A stretch of 64,000 nucleotides of DNA, taken from positions 682,001 to 746,000 of the forward strand of contig NZ_CP156674.1 of the NCBI RefSeq assembly GCF_039851965.1. Direction: 5' to 3'. The stretch is from Pseudalkalibacillus hwajinpoensis. GTDB taxonomy: Bacteria > Bacillota > Bacilli > Bacillales > Guptibacillaceae. Below are positions 1-8,187 of this stretch, in pieces. The notes beneath the pieces were generated by a model, which was not told the origin of the DNA, did no database searches, and saw only the letters and a list, made by a program, of their open reading frames with translations. Every line of letters begins with the position of its first letter. Within the stretch, counting starts at the first letter, position 1. The translations under genes and the position numbers were made by a program.

Positions 1-229
1 GGGATTTTGACTGTCCTATATTTTCTTCGTTTTTTAGTAAAGTAACTCTTGAATCATTTAAATAGTCTTCAATATTTAATAAACTGTCGTCAGTAGAAGC
101 GTCATCTACGATAACATGCTTCCAATTTCTGAAAGATTGAGAAGAGACACTTTCAACAGCTTTTTCCAAAAAAACACCAGGATTATAGGAAGCTGTTAAG
201 ATAGTGACCATATTTTCATCATTCTTCAC
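1..229 (-). CDS. Family 2 glycosyltransferase, N-terminal part only
   Basis: Reading the minus strand from a GTG at 229, preceded by a GGAGGG ribosome site, gives an open frame to the window edge. It begins VKNDENMVTILTASYNPG and continues with VIVDDASTDDS. This is the usual start of a GT-A fold family 2 glycosyltransferase: a first beta strand, then the nucleotide-binding Asp of the VDDxSxD motif. The acceptor-specific half lies outside the window, so the sugar cannot be named. It is the most downstream member of the left minus-strand cluster and starts 12 bp after the methyltransferase stop. Confidence 0.75.
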   Translation of the reverse strand, partial: MKNDENMVTILTASYNPGVFLEKAVESVSSQSFRNWKHVIVDDASTDDSLLNIEDYLNDSRVTLLKNEENIGQSKS

Positions 230-240
230 AATTATCCCTC

Positions 241-870
241 CTACTTTTTAGCTAATGCTGTTAAAACAAGTTGATAATTAGGGTCTACATAATTAAATAA
301 CGTCGGAGGAAGTTGTTCTTTAGGACATCCATCTAATAAGGCTTTTGCCAGGGCTAAATTCCCATAATTTTTTACGGAGAGTATATGCGTAGAAGGGATA
401 ACTTCTTTTAATAATTTGTTTAAAGATAAGTTCGTAAACCTCCAATAATCCCCATGAAAACTCGATTCACAACTTTGACTTAATCCTGTTGTTGTTAACA
501 GTAAGGTTCCACCAGGCTTTAAAGCATTATAAGTGTTAGAAAGCGCAGATCTGATATCATAGATAACATGAAGTACCTGGGTTAAAATAATACAATCGAA
601 TACTCCAACTGGTATATTTTCTCCCGTCTCTAAATTCCCTACAATTGTAGCAGCTGGCGAGTCAATTAAATTCAGTACTTCACTTTTTTTTACATTTGTT
701 CCATAACGCTTTGTATATTCTGCATCACCGACTTCTAATACTGATCCATAAATATATTTCTTATTTAATTCTAAAAAATTCTCTATATAATACCGATCAA
801 CTGGTGTACCTAGATCAAAACCAAATTCTTTGCTCAATGGTGCTAATGAGTAGTTCCTATCCATATTCAT
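241..870 (-). CDS. Class I SAM-dependent methyltransferase
   Basis: This 209-residue protein has a Methyltransf_11-like core. Motif I is GSVLEVGDAEY at residues 42-52, an acidic stretch FDCIILTQVLHVIYD follows at 91-105, and LKPGGTLLLTT at 117-127 is the post-motif strand. Small family members of this type methylate sugars or small metabolites. Its place between a nucleotide-sugar epimerase (14 bp overlap upstream) and a GT2 gene suggests sugar O-methylation, but the acceptor is not visible. Motif I has GD where many members have GxGxG, so cofactor binding is likely but not certain. Confidence 0.7.
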   Translation of the reverse strand: MNMDRNYSLAPLSKEFGFDLGTPVDRYYIENFLELNKKYIYGSVLEVGDAEYTKRYGTNVKKSEVLNLIDSPAATIVGNLETGENIPVGVFDCIILTQVLHVIYDIRSALSNTYNALKPGGTLLLTTTGLSQSCESSFHGDYWRFTNLSLNKLLKEVIPSTHILSVKNYGNLALAKALLDGCPKEQLPPTLFNYVDPNYQLVLTALAKK

Positions 871-1792
871 TTCCCCTTCTTTTTTTAAAGTAATAGACTG
901 TATCTGTTAATCCATTGTCTAAATCACGAATTAAACTCCATTTTAATTTAGACAGAGCTTTCCCATTGTCTAATCTGCTAAATAGTATATCTCCTTGTTT
1001 TGCTGGCATATAATCTGGTTCATAAAAATGGTTGAATTTAGCTTTTAAAATAGAATACAGTTCGTTTATACTTGTATCAGTATTAGTAGAAATGTTAAAT
1101 ACTTGGTTTTTTCCTAGATTAAGTGATTTAAAAATTGCTTCAGCCACGTCTTTAACAAAAATGAAGTCTCTTCTTTGAGTTCCATCTCCATATACATTAG
1201 GTGTTTTGGAGTTAATCAGGTTATCAACAAATACTGAAACTACCCCACTTTCACCTGTGGGATTTTGACGTGGACCGTATACATTTGATAAACGAAGTAT
1301 CGTATATGGAAGATCGTAAAACTTCTCATAAAACCTGATATATTCTTCGGCGACTAACTTTGATACTCCGTAGAAAGAAGACGGCTTGAGATCTGACGTT
1401 TCTAATAATGGTATATCGCTAAGATTTTCCTTATATACAGCTGCAGTTGATGTATAGATTATTTTTTTCACTTTGTGTGTAATACATAAATCCAGGAGAT
1501 GGATTGTTCCTAATATATTTATCGATGCATCTTCTAAAGGTGATTTGACAGAATCAGATACGCTAACTTGTGATGCCAAATGAATAACGTATTCCGGTCT
1601 TTCTTTTTCAAATATCTTTCCTAAATTAGTTGAATTAAGCGATATTTCATAAAATATTGCAGAACTATTCACATTATTTTTTTGACCTCTACACAAATCA
1701 TCAACTACAATAACACGATAACCTCTTTCAATTAAAAGATCGACGACATGGGACCCAATAAACCCGGCTCCTCCTGTAACCAAAATATTCAC
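857..1792 (-). CDS. NAD-dependent nucleotide-sugar epimerase/dehydratase (extended SDR)
   Basis: The 311-residue protein starts MNILVTGGAGFIGSH, the GxxGxxG Rossmann motif of extended short-chain dehydrogenases. The catalytic STAAVY segment is at 115-120 and YGVSK (Tyr141, Lys145) completes the triad. Later motifs LRLSNVYGPRQNP and RRDFIFVKDVA are typical of UDP-glucose 4-epimerase and UDP-glucuronate decarboxylase relatives. The exact substrate cannot be decided from motifs. Its 3' end overlaps the methyltransferase gene, so the two are probably cotranslated in one minus-strand operon. Confidence 0.8.
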   Translation of the reverse strand: MNILVTGGAGFIGSHVVDLLIERGYRVIVVDDLCRGQKNNVNSSAIFYEISLNSTNLGKIFEKERPEYVIHLASQVSVSDSVKSPLEDASINILGTIHLLDLCITHKVKKIIYTSTAAVYKENLSDIPLLETSDLKPSSFYGVSKLVAEEYIRFYEKFYDLPYTILRLSNVYGPRQNPTGESGVVSVFVDNLINSKTPNVYGDGTQRRDFIFVKDVAEAIFKSLNLGKNQVFNISTNTDTSINELYSILKAKFNHFYEPDYMPAKQGDILFSRLDNGKALSKLKWSLIRDLDNGLTDTVYYFKKRRGNEYG

Positions 1793-1814
1793 ATCATACC
1801 CCCTGAGCCAATCA

Positions 1815-2501
1815 TTATAGTAGAAACATTTTTAAAATATAATATTTTTCAGCATAATTGCATCCCATCTCCATACCTCGTTTTTCTGCCCATTTTTTCA
1901 CACTTTCTGGAGAAATCAAGTGGCTTGGTTCCCTAATCTGAGAAGTATGCTTATTAAGTGCATGAATTTTCATATCTATCGATTTTGATATATCTAAATA
2001 CAATTCCCCTGCTTCATTAATCTTTGGATATTGCCATACCATCAAGGGATATTCAAACATCGCGATTAGTTGATATGATTTATTAGGTGCTGGCCTTAAA
2101 GCAGACATACATGCTCTAAATAACACTTGATGATCCTGATGAAAGCTGGGATATGGTATAAACACCATAGTTGGTAAAAAACCATTTATTATGGTATCTA
2201 GCTTTGTCACTATTTCATTCATGGGTATAGTATCTAGAAAGCTCTCATGCGATCGATACAATATGTCGTATTCTGTGCATCCTAATAAACTTAGTGCATT
2301 TTTCAACTCATTTTCTCGCGTTCTAGCGGTGACTATTTCTTTGATTTTATGTTCAAAGCGAATATCACCGATTGCACCAATTACGACTTTTACTTGATTC
2401 TTGAATCTACATGCTTTTTCAATCAGTCCTCCACACCCGAGAATTTCATCATCCGAATGAGGAGCGATAATAAGAATTCGTTGTTTTCCTGTTTCAATCA
2501 C
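1815..2501 (-). CDS. PIG-L family N-deacetylase
   Basis: The protein carries the PIG-L/LmbE signature APHSDDEILGCGG near its N-terminus, supplying the His and Asp zinc ligands and catalytic Asp, and FHQDHQ about 110 residues later for the remaining His ligand. Family members remove acetyl groups from GlcNAc-containing lipids, bacillithiol or mycothiol precursors, or sugar side chains. I chose the GTG at 2501 because it follows GGGGG with a 6-nt gap; the upstream ATG at 2516 has no ribosome site. Its position among surface-sugar genes favours deacetylation of a nucleotide-linked or polymer-linked amino sugar, which is inference. Confidence 0.75.
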   Translation of the reverse strand: MIETGKQRILIIAPHSDDEILGCGGLIEKACRFKNQVKVVIGAIGDIRFEHKIKEIVTARTRENELKNALSLLGCTEYDILYRSHESFLDTIPMNEIVTKLDTIINGFLPTMVFIPYPSFHQDHQVLFRACMSALRPAPNKSYQLIAMFEYPLMVWQYPKINEAGELYLDISKSIDMKIHALNKHTSQIREPSHLISPESVKKWAEKRGMEMGCNYAEKYYILKMFLL

Positions 2502-2553
2502 TATAAACCCCCACATTCAAAAAGAAATTTCATTCTGATAATTTTTACATTTA

Positions 2554-3252
2554 TTATATGTTTGAACCTCTTTTAAAACTGCCTTCTTTATATAAGATGA
2601 GATTACTGCCTCTTTTAAATGAGTTAAAGTTATAGGGTTTCACTGCTTTATTAAAAGCTTCCGTGCACCCCGGTATTATTCGGTCGTGTAATTCGATAAT
2701 GAGTATATTGATCTTGTTTAACCAGTTTTTGTGTCCTTCATTAGTAAATAATTCTTTTTCTGCACCTTCAACGTTCAACTTTAATAAATCTATTCTTTGC
2801 ATTTTATATTTATCCATTAATGATTCAATTGTCACTGCCTTTATAGATTGTGGTTTTGATTGCTCTGACTCCCTTACAACTAATCCCCATTCACCAAGGC
2901 CCACGTCAACTACTTCTAAATAAGTATTTTTACTCCATAGTCCCGAATGGATTGGAACAATGTTTTTATAATTTTTTGTATTTTCTGCAAGTACTTCGTA
3001 ATTTGATTGATCAGGTTCAATTGCAACGATTTGTGCATTAGGATAATTATTAGCAAAATAAATACTAGTATAACCAGCGTTAGCACCTCCATCTATAATC
3101 CATTTAGGTTCAAATGATAGTGGTTTTAGCAAATACTCTTTATCATAAAAAACATACTTTAAAGAACTTAAATCAGTTGAGTTCTTTCTGTAACAAATTG
3201 GCTCATTAAAACCACTTACTTTTTTGTATGCCTTCTTATAATACTTCACCAT
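2554..3252 (-). CDS. FkbM family methyltransferase
   Basis: This 232-residue protein shows the FkbM arrangement: WIIDGGANAGYTSIYFA as SAM motif I, VAIEPDQSNYEVL as the acidic loop, and LLKLNVEGAEKELF in the later core. FkbM enzymes O-methylate sugars and polyketides. The last 20 residues hold an internal repeat, FKRGSN occurring twice about 14 residues apart (SFKRGSNLILYKEG, then SFKRGSNI). This looks like a short 3' tandem duplication and may have displaced the original stop. The gene is on the same strand as its sugar-gene neighbours, with an 85 bp gap to the uridylyltransferase gene. Confidence 0.8.
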   Translation of the reverse strand: MVKYYKKAYKKVSGFNEPICYRKNSTDLSSLKYVFYDKEYLLKPLSFEPKWIIDGGANAGYTSIYFANNYPNAQIVAIEPDQSNYEVLAENTKNYKNIVPIHSGLWSKNTYLEVVDVGLGEWGLVVRESEQSKPQSIKAVTIESLMDKYKMQRIDLLKLNVEGAEKELFTNEGHKNWLNKINILIIELHDRIIPGCTEAFNKAVKPYNFNSFKRGSNLILYKEGSFKRGSNI

Positions 3253-3337
3253 TCAGCACTCCAATTCGGATAATATTTTTAGTCAAACATAGAAAGTCAT
3301 TAGTTGCTAAGAATGACCATTGATGAGTACAAATCAT

Positions 3338-4123
3338 TTATCTGTTTAGTAACCTTATATAATCCTGCTCCTTACCAATGTCATACCGATCTCCAGTACA
3401 TTCTTTAGCAAAAAATACTTCTTCTTTCAACATTAGCTGAATTGCATCTGTTAATTGAATTTCTCCACCAAAATCTGGCAAAACCTCACTCAAATACTGA
3501 TAAATCCCGGAGTTAAATACATATCTTCCAGTTACCGCATAGTTTGAAGGAGGGAAAATCTTGGGTTTTTCTACAATCTCTTTTAAACGATAAAGACCTT
3601 CCGAAACTAACTCGCCCTTAATAATTCCATAATCTTTCAACATTTCATTTTGCAATTGTTTTACAGAAATTACATTTTCATTGTACGATTCAAATATCTC
3701 TATTAACTCTGCTAACGCTGGTTTACCAACATAAATATCATCTGGTAACAACACAGCAAATGGATCACACCCAGTAAATGGTTCTGCAATTTTGAGCGCA
3801 TCACCAAGCCCTTTTGCATGCGATTGACGCACATATTGTATATGAACGTCGGGAACAGTAGTCTTCTCAAGTAAATGCGTCTTATTTACCCTTTCCAGAA
3901 ATGCTTCTAATTCAAGAGAATGGTCAAAATAATCCATTATTAGATTTTTCGTTCTTGAAATCACGATAAGAATTTCTTCTATTCCAGAGGCGACAGCTTC
4001 TTCGACTACATAATGGATAGCTGGTTTCCCACCAATTGGAAACATCTCTTTTGGTATCACTTTTGTAATTGGCAAGCTCCTGGTACCGTACCCTGCTGCG
4101 GGAATTACCGCTTTCTTAATCAT
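3338..4123 (-). CDS. galU: UTP-glucose-1-phosphate uridylyltransferase (GalU/GtaB type)
   Basis: The N-terminus IKKAVIPAAGYGTRSLPITK is the nucleotidyltransferase loop GxGTRxLPxTK, followed by KEMFPIGGKPAIHYVVEEAV. The middle carries VLLPDDIY and VEKP, and the C-terminus GDRYDIGKEQDYI is the usual GalU ending. The product would be UDP-glucose, the precursor of UDP-glucuronate made by the divergent dehydrogenase. At 261 residues it is about 30 shorter than housekeeping GtaB, so it is probably an accessory paralogue devoted to this cluster. It is transcribed away from ugd across a 234 bp intergenic region. Confidence 0.85.
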   Translation of the reverse strand: MIKKAVIPAAGYGTRSLPITKVIPKEMFPIGGKPAIHYVVEEAVASGIEEILIVISRTKNLIMDYFDHSLELEAFLERVNKTHLLEKTTVPDVHIQYVRQSHAKGLGDALKIAEPFTGCDPFAVLLPDDIYVGKPALAELIEIFESYNENVISVKQLQNEMLKDYGIIKGELVSEGLYRLKEIVEKPKIFPPSNYAVTGRYVFNSGIYQYLSEVLPDFGGEIQLTDAIQLMLKEEVFFAKECTGDRYDIGKEQDYIRLLNR

Positions 4124-4274
4124 ATGCCTTCACCTTCCACGTTTATTTACTTATAGCCTATTCGGTTTAAATAACACAGTAACTTGTCAAACATAAATCA
4201 GGCAGTTTAGTTCATTTTTTCCTTTAACAATATATTAGACCATTACCCATTTTACGACCGCCATTCGTTTTAAT

Positions 4275-4304
4275 CACACCAACTACCTATCGCCAAATAC
4301 AATA
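4275..4304 (+). promoter_or_regulatory. Candidate mother-cell (SigK-like) promoter before ugd
   Basis: CACA at 4275-4278 and AATACAATA at 4296-4304 are separated by 17 bp. They match the known SigK pattern mACm-N16/17-CATAnnnTA except for one base in the -10 region. The predicted start falls about 45 bp before the chosen ugd start codon. Spore coat genes are normally under SigK, so the match fits the context, but the motif is short and could be chance. Confidence 0.3.
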
Positions 4305-4357
4305 TAGAGTTAAGAATGTTGAAATTTAATTTAGTGGACATTGGAGGAAAGACAGAG

Positions 4358-5638
4358 ATGGACATATGTATTGTTGGCGCAGGCTATGTAGGATTAACCA
4401 CAGCGGGCTTGCTAGCGGACCTTGGTCACAATATTCACTGCATTGACAAAGATGTTAAAAAGATTGAAAACTTAAATAAAGGAAAGTCTCCGATCCATGA
4501 ACCTGGATTAGAAGAACTATTAAATAAAAATCATCAAAATGGGCGACTAATTTTTTCCGATGATCGTGAAGCCTGTTTTCTAAACGCTCCTATTCTATTA
4601 ATCGCGGTCGGTACACCATCCAGAACTAGTGGTGAGGCTGACCTATTCGCAATAAAAAAAGTCTTTGAGCATATTGCCAGTAAAATCACTTCTTATAAAT
4701 TAATTATTACCAAAAGTACGGTCCCACCTGGTTCTAATGAGTGGTTCCACCAATACTTGCTTGACTGTGGTGTAGATGAAAAATTGTTCGATATTGTTTC
4801 AAATCCAGAATTCTTGCGTGAAGGTTCCGCAGTTCATGACTCGTTTCACCCTGATAAGATCGTAATAGGTTCAAAATCAGTCAAGGCTATACAGGTGCTA
4901 AAGGCGATTTACGAGAAATTAAATGCTCCGTTTGTTGAAACCAGTTTGACTGGTGCAGAAATGATGAAGTATGCATCAAATGCTTTTCTCGCCACGAAAA
5001 TTTCATTCATAAATGAATTTGCAAGAATTTGCGATCAATACGATGTAGACATTACTGAAGTGGCTACTTCTATTGGATTCGACCCTAGAATTGGACCCCA
5101 CTTTCTTCAATCAGGTCTTGGATATGGAGGGTCTTGCTTTCCAAAAGACCTGGATGCTCTTAGCTATGCCGCTCGGAAAAAGAAAATCAAAACGAACTTA
5201 CTGGATGCAGTCAAGAAAGTGAATGATCATCAAGTCGATTATTATGTTAATAAACTTGAACTTGAAATCAATGGACTTAAAGGTAAACAAATTACAATCT
5301 GGGGTCTGGCTTTTAAACCTAATACGGATGATGTTCGAGAATCCCGCTCGATTAAACTCTGTGAGAAGTTGATTCAAAAAGGTTGTACAGTCATCGCCTT
5401 TGACCCAAAAGCCAAAAAGAAGCCTCTTTTTATTGAAGTAGCTGCTAACATGTATCAAGCGGCGAAACATTCCGATGCGCTGATAGTGGCAACTGATTGG
5501 GATTTGTTTCTTTCTGCAGATTGGTCTCAAGTGAAAGAGTATATGAAGGGACGAACAATCCTGGATGGACGGAATTACTTAGATCCCGAGGAAATTAGAG
5601 CCGCAGGCTTAAGCTATTTAGGAGTTGGAAGACCATGA
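4358..5638 (+). CDS. ugd: UDP-glucose 6-dehydrogenase
   Basis: The enzyme oxidises UDP-glucose to UDP-glucuronate with two NAD. MDICIVGAGYVGLTTAG is the NAD-binding start. The catalytic cysteine lies in GYGGSCFPKD, and WGLAFKPNTDDVRESRS marks the C-terminal UDP-binding domain. I chose the ATG at 4358 (426 residues) because GGAGG lies 10 bp upstream and the family begins at this point; a longer frame opens at 4316 without a ribosome site. The stop overlaps the start of the next gene as ATGA, so the two are translationally coupled. The product feeds the following epimerase and the CotSA-like glycosyltransferase. Confidence 0.9.
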   Translation: MDICIVGAGYVGLTTAGLLADLGHNIHCIDKDVKKIENLNKGKSPIHEPGLEELLNKNHQNGRLIFSDDREACFLNAPILLIAVGTPSRTSGEADLFAIKKVFEHIASKITSYKLIITKSTVPPGSNEWFHQYLLDCGVDEKLFDIVSNPEFLREGSAVHDSFHPDKIVIGSKSVKAIQVLKAIYEKLNAPFVETSLTGAEMMKYASNAFLATKISFINEFARICDQYDVDITEVATSIGFDPRIGPHFLQSGLGYGGSCFPKDLDALSYAARKKKIKTNLLDAVKKVNDHQVDYYVNKLELEINGLKGKQITIWGLAFKPNTDDVRESRSIKLCEKLIQKGCTVIAFDPKAKKKPLFIEVAANMYQAAKHSDALIVATDWDLFLSADWSQVKEYMKGRTILDGRNYLDPEEIRAAGLSYLGVGRP

Positions 5639-6591
5639 GAATTCTTGTCACAGGTGTCGCAGGTTTCATTGGGTCTCATCTAAGTGAACAGCTTCTCACT
5701 AATCCAAACGTTGAAGTATTAGGGATTGACCAGGGAATTGAATCAGAGCCACTAAAGTTAAGAAATATACGTTATCTATTAAAACATCCACGATTTAAAT
5801 TGTTTGACCGAGATCTCCTTACAGATGATATTTCCACATTACTAAAAGATCTTAACGTTCTCTATCACCTCGCTGGTATACCCGGTGTACGTTCGAGCTG
5901 GGGAAGCGAATTCGAGACCTATTTGCTCCATAACGGACTTGTTACGCAGAAGCTCCTTGAAGCTTGCAAAGGAACTTCTCTTGATAAATTTGTTTATATT
6001 TCAACATCTTCTGTTTATGGTGAAAAGGAAGGAAGAGTGACGGAAAACCTTATCCCCATCCCTCTCTCTCCCTATGGCATTACAAAGCTAACCGGAGAAC
6101 AGCTCTGTAATGTTTACCATCAATATTTTGACATCCCTGTCGTCATTCTTCGTTATTTTACTGTGTATGGGCCACGCCAGAGACCTGATATGGCTTTTCA
6201 TAGGTTTATCAAGCAACTAATCCTCGGTAAGCCTCTAACAATCTTTGGTGATGGTCAGCAGTCACGGGATTTCACTTATGTGAAAGACTGTGTGAAAGCC
6301 ACTGCGGCTGTTTTAGAAGCTAAAAATGTCATAGGGGAAACGATCAATATTGGCGGAAAAGAACGTGCTACGGTATTAGACGTAATCTCCATTCTTGAGA
6401 ACTTATTAAACACTAAAGCAACACTTACTTTTGCGGAAAAAGCAAAAGGAGAACCACGTCATACCTGGGCTGATATTACGAAGGCTGAAAGACTATTAAA
6501 TTATCAACCAGAGGTCTTCTTAAAAGAAGGATTAAAATATGAGGTTGAAGACTTATCACAACTCTTTAAATCCGGGAGGGAAAGTAATTGA
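5635..6591 (+). CDS. UDP-glucuronate epimerase/decarboxylase-like SDR protein
   Basis: The 318-residue protein opens MRILVTGVAGFIGSHLSEQL (NAD-binding GxxGxxG), has STSSVYG with the catalytic Ser/Thr, and YGITK as the Tyr-Lys pair. LRYFTVYGPRQRPDMA and GDGQQSRDFTYV are typical of UDP-glucuronate 4-epimerases. Coupling to ugd by a 4-bp overlap upstream and to the glycosyltransferase by a TTGA overlap downstream supports a UDP-glucuronate or UDP-galacturonate route. Distinguishing epimerase from decarboxylase needs comparison with characterised enzymes. Confidence 0.8.
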   Translation: MRILVTGVAGFIGSHLSEQLLTNPNVEVLGIDQGIESEPLKLRNIRYLLKHPRFKLFDRDLLTDDISTLLKDLNVLYHLAGIPGVRSSWGSEFETYLLHNGLVTQKLLEACKGTSLDKFVYISTSSVYGEKEGRVTENLIPIPLSPYGITKLTGEQLCNVYHQYFDIPVVILRYFTVYGPRQRPDMAFHRFIKQLILGKPLTIFGDGQQSRDFTYVKDCVKATAAVLEAKNVIGETINIGGKERATVLDVISILENLLNTKATLTFAEKAKGEPRHTWADITKAERLLNYQPEVFLKEGLKYEVEDLSQLFKSGRESN

Positions 6592-7910
6592 ATTTAGCGT
6601 TGGTTTGCACAGAAAAGCTTCCTTCTCCCGCCATAAAAGGCGGAGCCATTCAAATGATGATCGATGGCGTTGTACCCTTTCTAAAAACAAATCATAAACT
6701 AACGATTTTTTCGGTTAGCGACCCCTTGCTGCAGAATGTGGAAGAACAAGAAAATGTAACTTACATCAGAGTTTCAAGATTGAATTATATTCAGAATGTC
6801 GCAGCGAAACTCGCGAAGCTCCCACCATTTGATGTCATTCATGTTTTTAATCGGCCAAAAGCGATTCCAGTTTACAGAGATGCAAGTCCAGAAAGTCAGT
6901 TCGTTTTGAGTCTTCATAATGAAATGTTCGCTGAAAAGAAGCTCTCAGATGAAGAGGGTCATCTTGCCGTCCAGGCAGTTTGTTCGATCATGACGGTAAG
7001 TGAGTATATTAGAGGTACGGTCATTCAGCGATTCCCAGATGCCGCAGCAAAAACGCATGTTGTGTATTCCGGGGTGGATTTGGCGAAGTTTGAACCTAAG
7101 TGGACTGAACGAGGGCAAGAAATTAATTCTCAGCTTAAGAACAAGAACGGCCTTTCTGGTCAAAAAGTCATTTTATTCATCGGTAGACTCAGTCGAACAA
7201 AAGGACCACACCTATTAATTCAAGCGTTACCCAACGTGTTAGAGCGGTTTCCTAACACGGTTCTTGTCATTTGTGGTGGGAAATGGTTTAGTGATAACCG
7301 CCCTAATGATTATGTTAGGAAGTTACACAATATGGCTAAACCTTTAGGAGAACATGTGCGTTTTACACAATATGTTCCTCATGATAAAATTCCATATTCC
7401 TATTTACTTGGAGATGTCTTCGTATGTAGCTCGCAGTGGCAGGAACCGCTCGCCAGGGTGCATTACGAAGCTATGGCAGCTGGAATTCCGCTTATTACAA
7501 CAAAACGTGGTGGAAACGCAGAGGTTATCACACACATGCATAATGGCATAGTATTAAAGAATTATGCCAATCCTGCCAATTTCGCAGCTGCGATTTGCGA
7601 TATGTTTGATCATCCTGATAAAGCCATGGAATTCAGTTTAAACGGAAGAGCGTTTGTGGAATCCAATCATCAGTTCTGTCATGTTGCAGAGCGACTTGAA
7701 ACAATTTATGTAAAAGCATTTAATGAGAAATCTTTTGAACAAGATAATGAAACGAAAACAAACGAGAACGACAATGAAATAACTTCAAATGAAGAGAATA
7801 GAATTTTACAATCTTCAAATGATCTACCTTTAGATCAATCTTATAATATAAAAGCAACCAATCATGAACAATGGATTTTTGACAGAGGCTATAGCAAAAG
7901 AAAGAGATAG
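6588..7910 (+). CDS. CotSA-like GT4 glycosyltransferase with C-terminal acidic tail
   Basis: A TTG start after GGGAGGG gives a 440-residue family 4 glycosyltransferase. The N-terminal LALVCTEKLPSPAIKGGAIQ is the acceptor-side loop. ILFIGRLSRTKGPHLLIQALP opens the donor domain, and QEPLARVHYEAMAAGIPLI contains the EX7E sugar-nucleotide motif. This is the CotSA pattern, a spore-coat glycosyltransferase of Bacillus. Residues after about 385 form a low-complexity Asn/Glu-rich stretch ending in basic YSKRKR, which the paralogue at 10078-11223 lacks. The tail may tether the enzyme in the coat. It is the third gene of the ugd operon. Confidence 0.85.
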   Translation: MNLALVCTEKLPSPAIKGGAIQMMIDGVVPFLKTNHKLTIFSVSDPLLQNVEEQENVTYIRVSRLNYIQNVAAKLAKLPPFDVIHVFNRPKAIPVYRDASPESQFVLSLHNEMFAEKKLSDEEGHLAVQAVCSIMTVSEYIRGTVIQRFPDAAAKTHVVYSGVDLAKFEPKWTERGQEINSQLKNKNGLSGQKVILFIGRLSRTKGPHLLIQALPNVLERFPNTVLVICGGKWFSDNRPNDYVRKLHNMAKPLGEHVRFTQYVPHDKIPYSYLLGDVFVCSSQWQEPLARVHYEAMAAGIPLITTKRGGNAEVITHMHNGIVLKNYANPANFAAAICDMFDHPDKAMEFSLNGRAFVESNHQFCHVAERLETIYVKAFNEKSFEQDNETKTNENDNEITSNEENRILQSSNDLPLDQSYNIKATNHEQWIFDRGYSKRKR

Positions 7911-7946
7911 AACCTTTAAGAGTAGGTTCTATCTCTTTCTTTTGCT
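7893..7946. terminator. Long perfect hairpin between convergent genes
   Basis: Arms 7893-7914 and 7925-7946 are perfectly complementary over 22 bp with a 10-nt loop (TTTAAGAGTA). The left arm contains the stop codon of the glycosyltransferase, and the right arm ends next to the stop of the minus-strand acidic gene. T-rich flanks on either strand are modest. It is most simply a shared bidirectional terminator, although the stem is longer than usual. Confidence 0.7.
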
Positions 7947-8135
7947 TTATTCCTCTTCTTCTTCCACTTCCTCTTCTTCTTCTTCTTCCGCTTCTTCTTC
8001 AGTTAGATCAAACTCAAATTTATGTGTCTCACCATTGGCCATTTCAAGTTTAAGACCAACTTCTTCCACCTCATTTGATGCGAGTAGTTCCTGTAGCTTT
8101 GACATTACCTCTTGATGTTTTGCATTTTCAGACAT
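7947..8135 (-). CDS. Small protein with poly-glutamate tail, unknown function
   Basis: This is a 62-residue protein. Residues 1-44 are ordinary (MSENAKHQEVMSKLQELLAS...), while residues 45-62 are almost entirely Glu. A ribosome site GGAGG precedes the ATG at 8135. The coding strand at the 3' end is a GAA/GAG microsatellite that could change length by slippage. I do not recognise the family. It lies between the two CotSA-type genes and just downstream of another acidic protein, so a coat-associated role is possible but unproven. Confidence 0.6.
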   Translation of the reverse strand: MSENAKHQEVMSKLQELLASNEVEEVGLKLEMANGETHKFEFDLTEEEAEEEEEEEVEEEEE

Positions 8136-8187
8136 GATAATTCTCCTCCATTTGATTTAGTTATCTTTGAAACGAATTCTCTATAGG

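Noticed and set aside
7864..8115. Plus-strand frame with a poly-serine tract
   Set aside because: It is the complement of the Glu-repeat gene on the minus strand, with no ribosome site.
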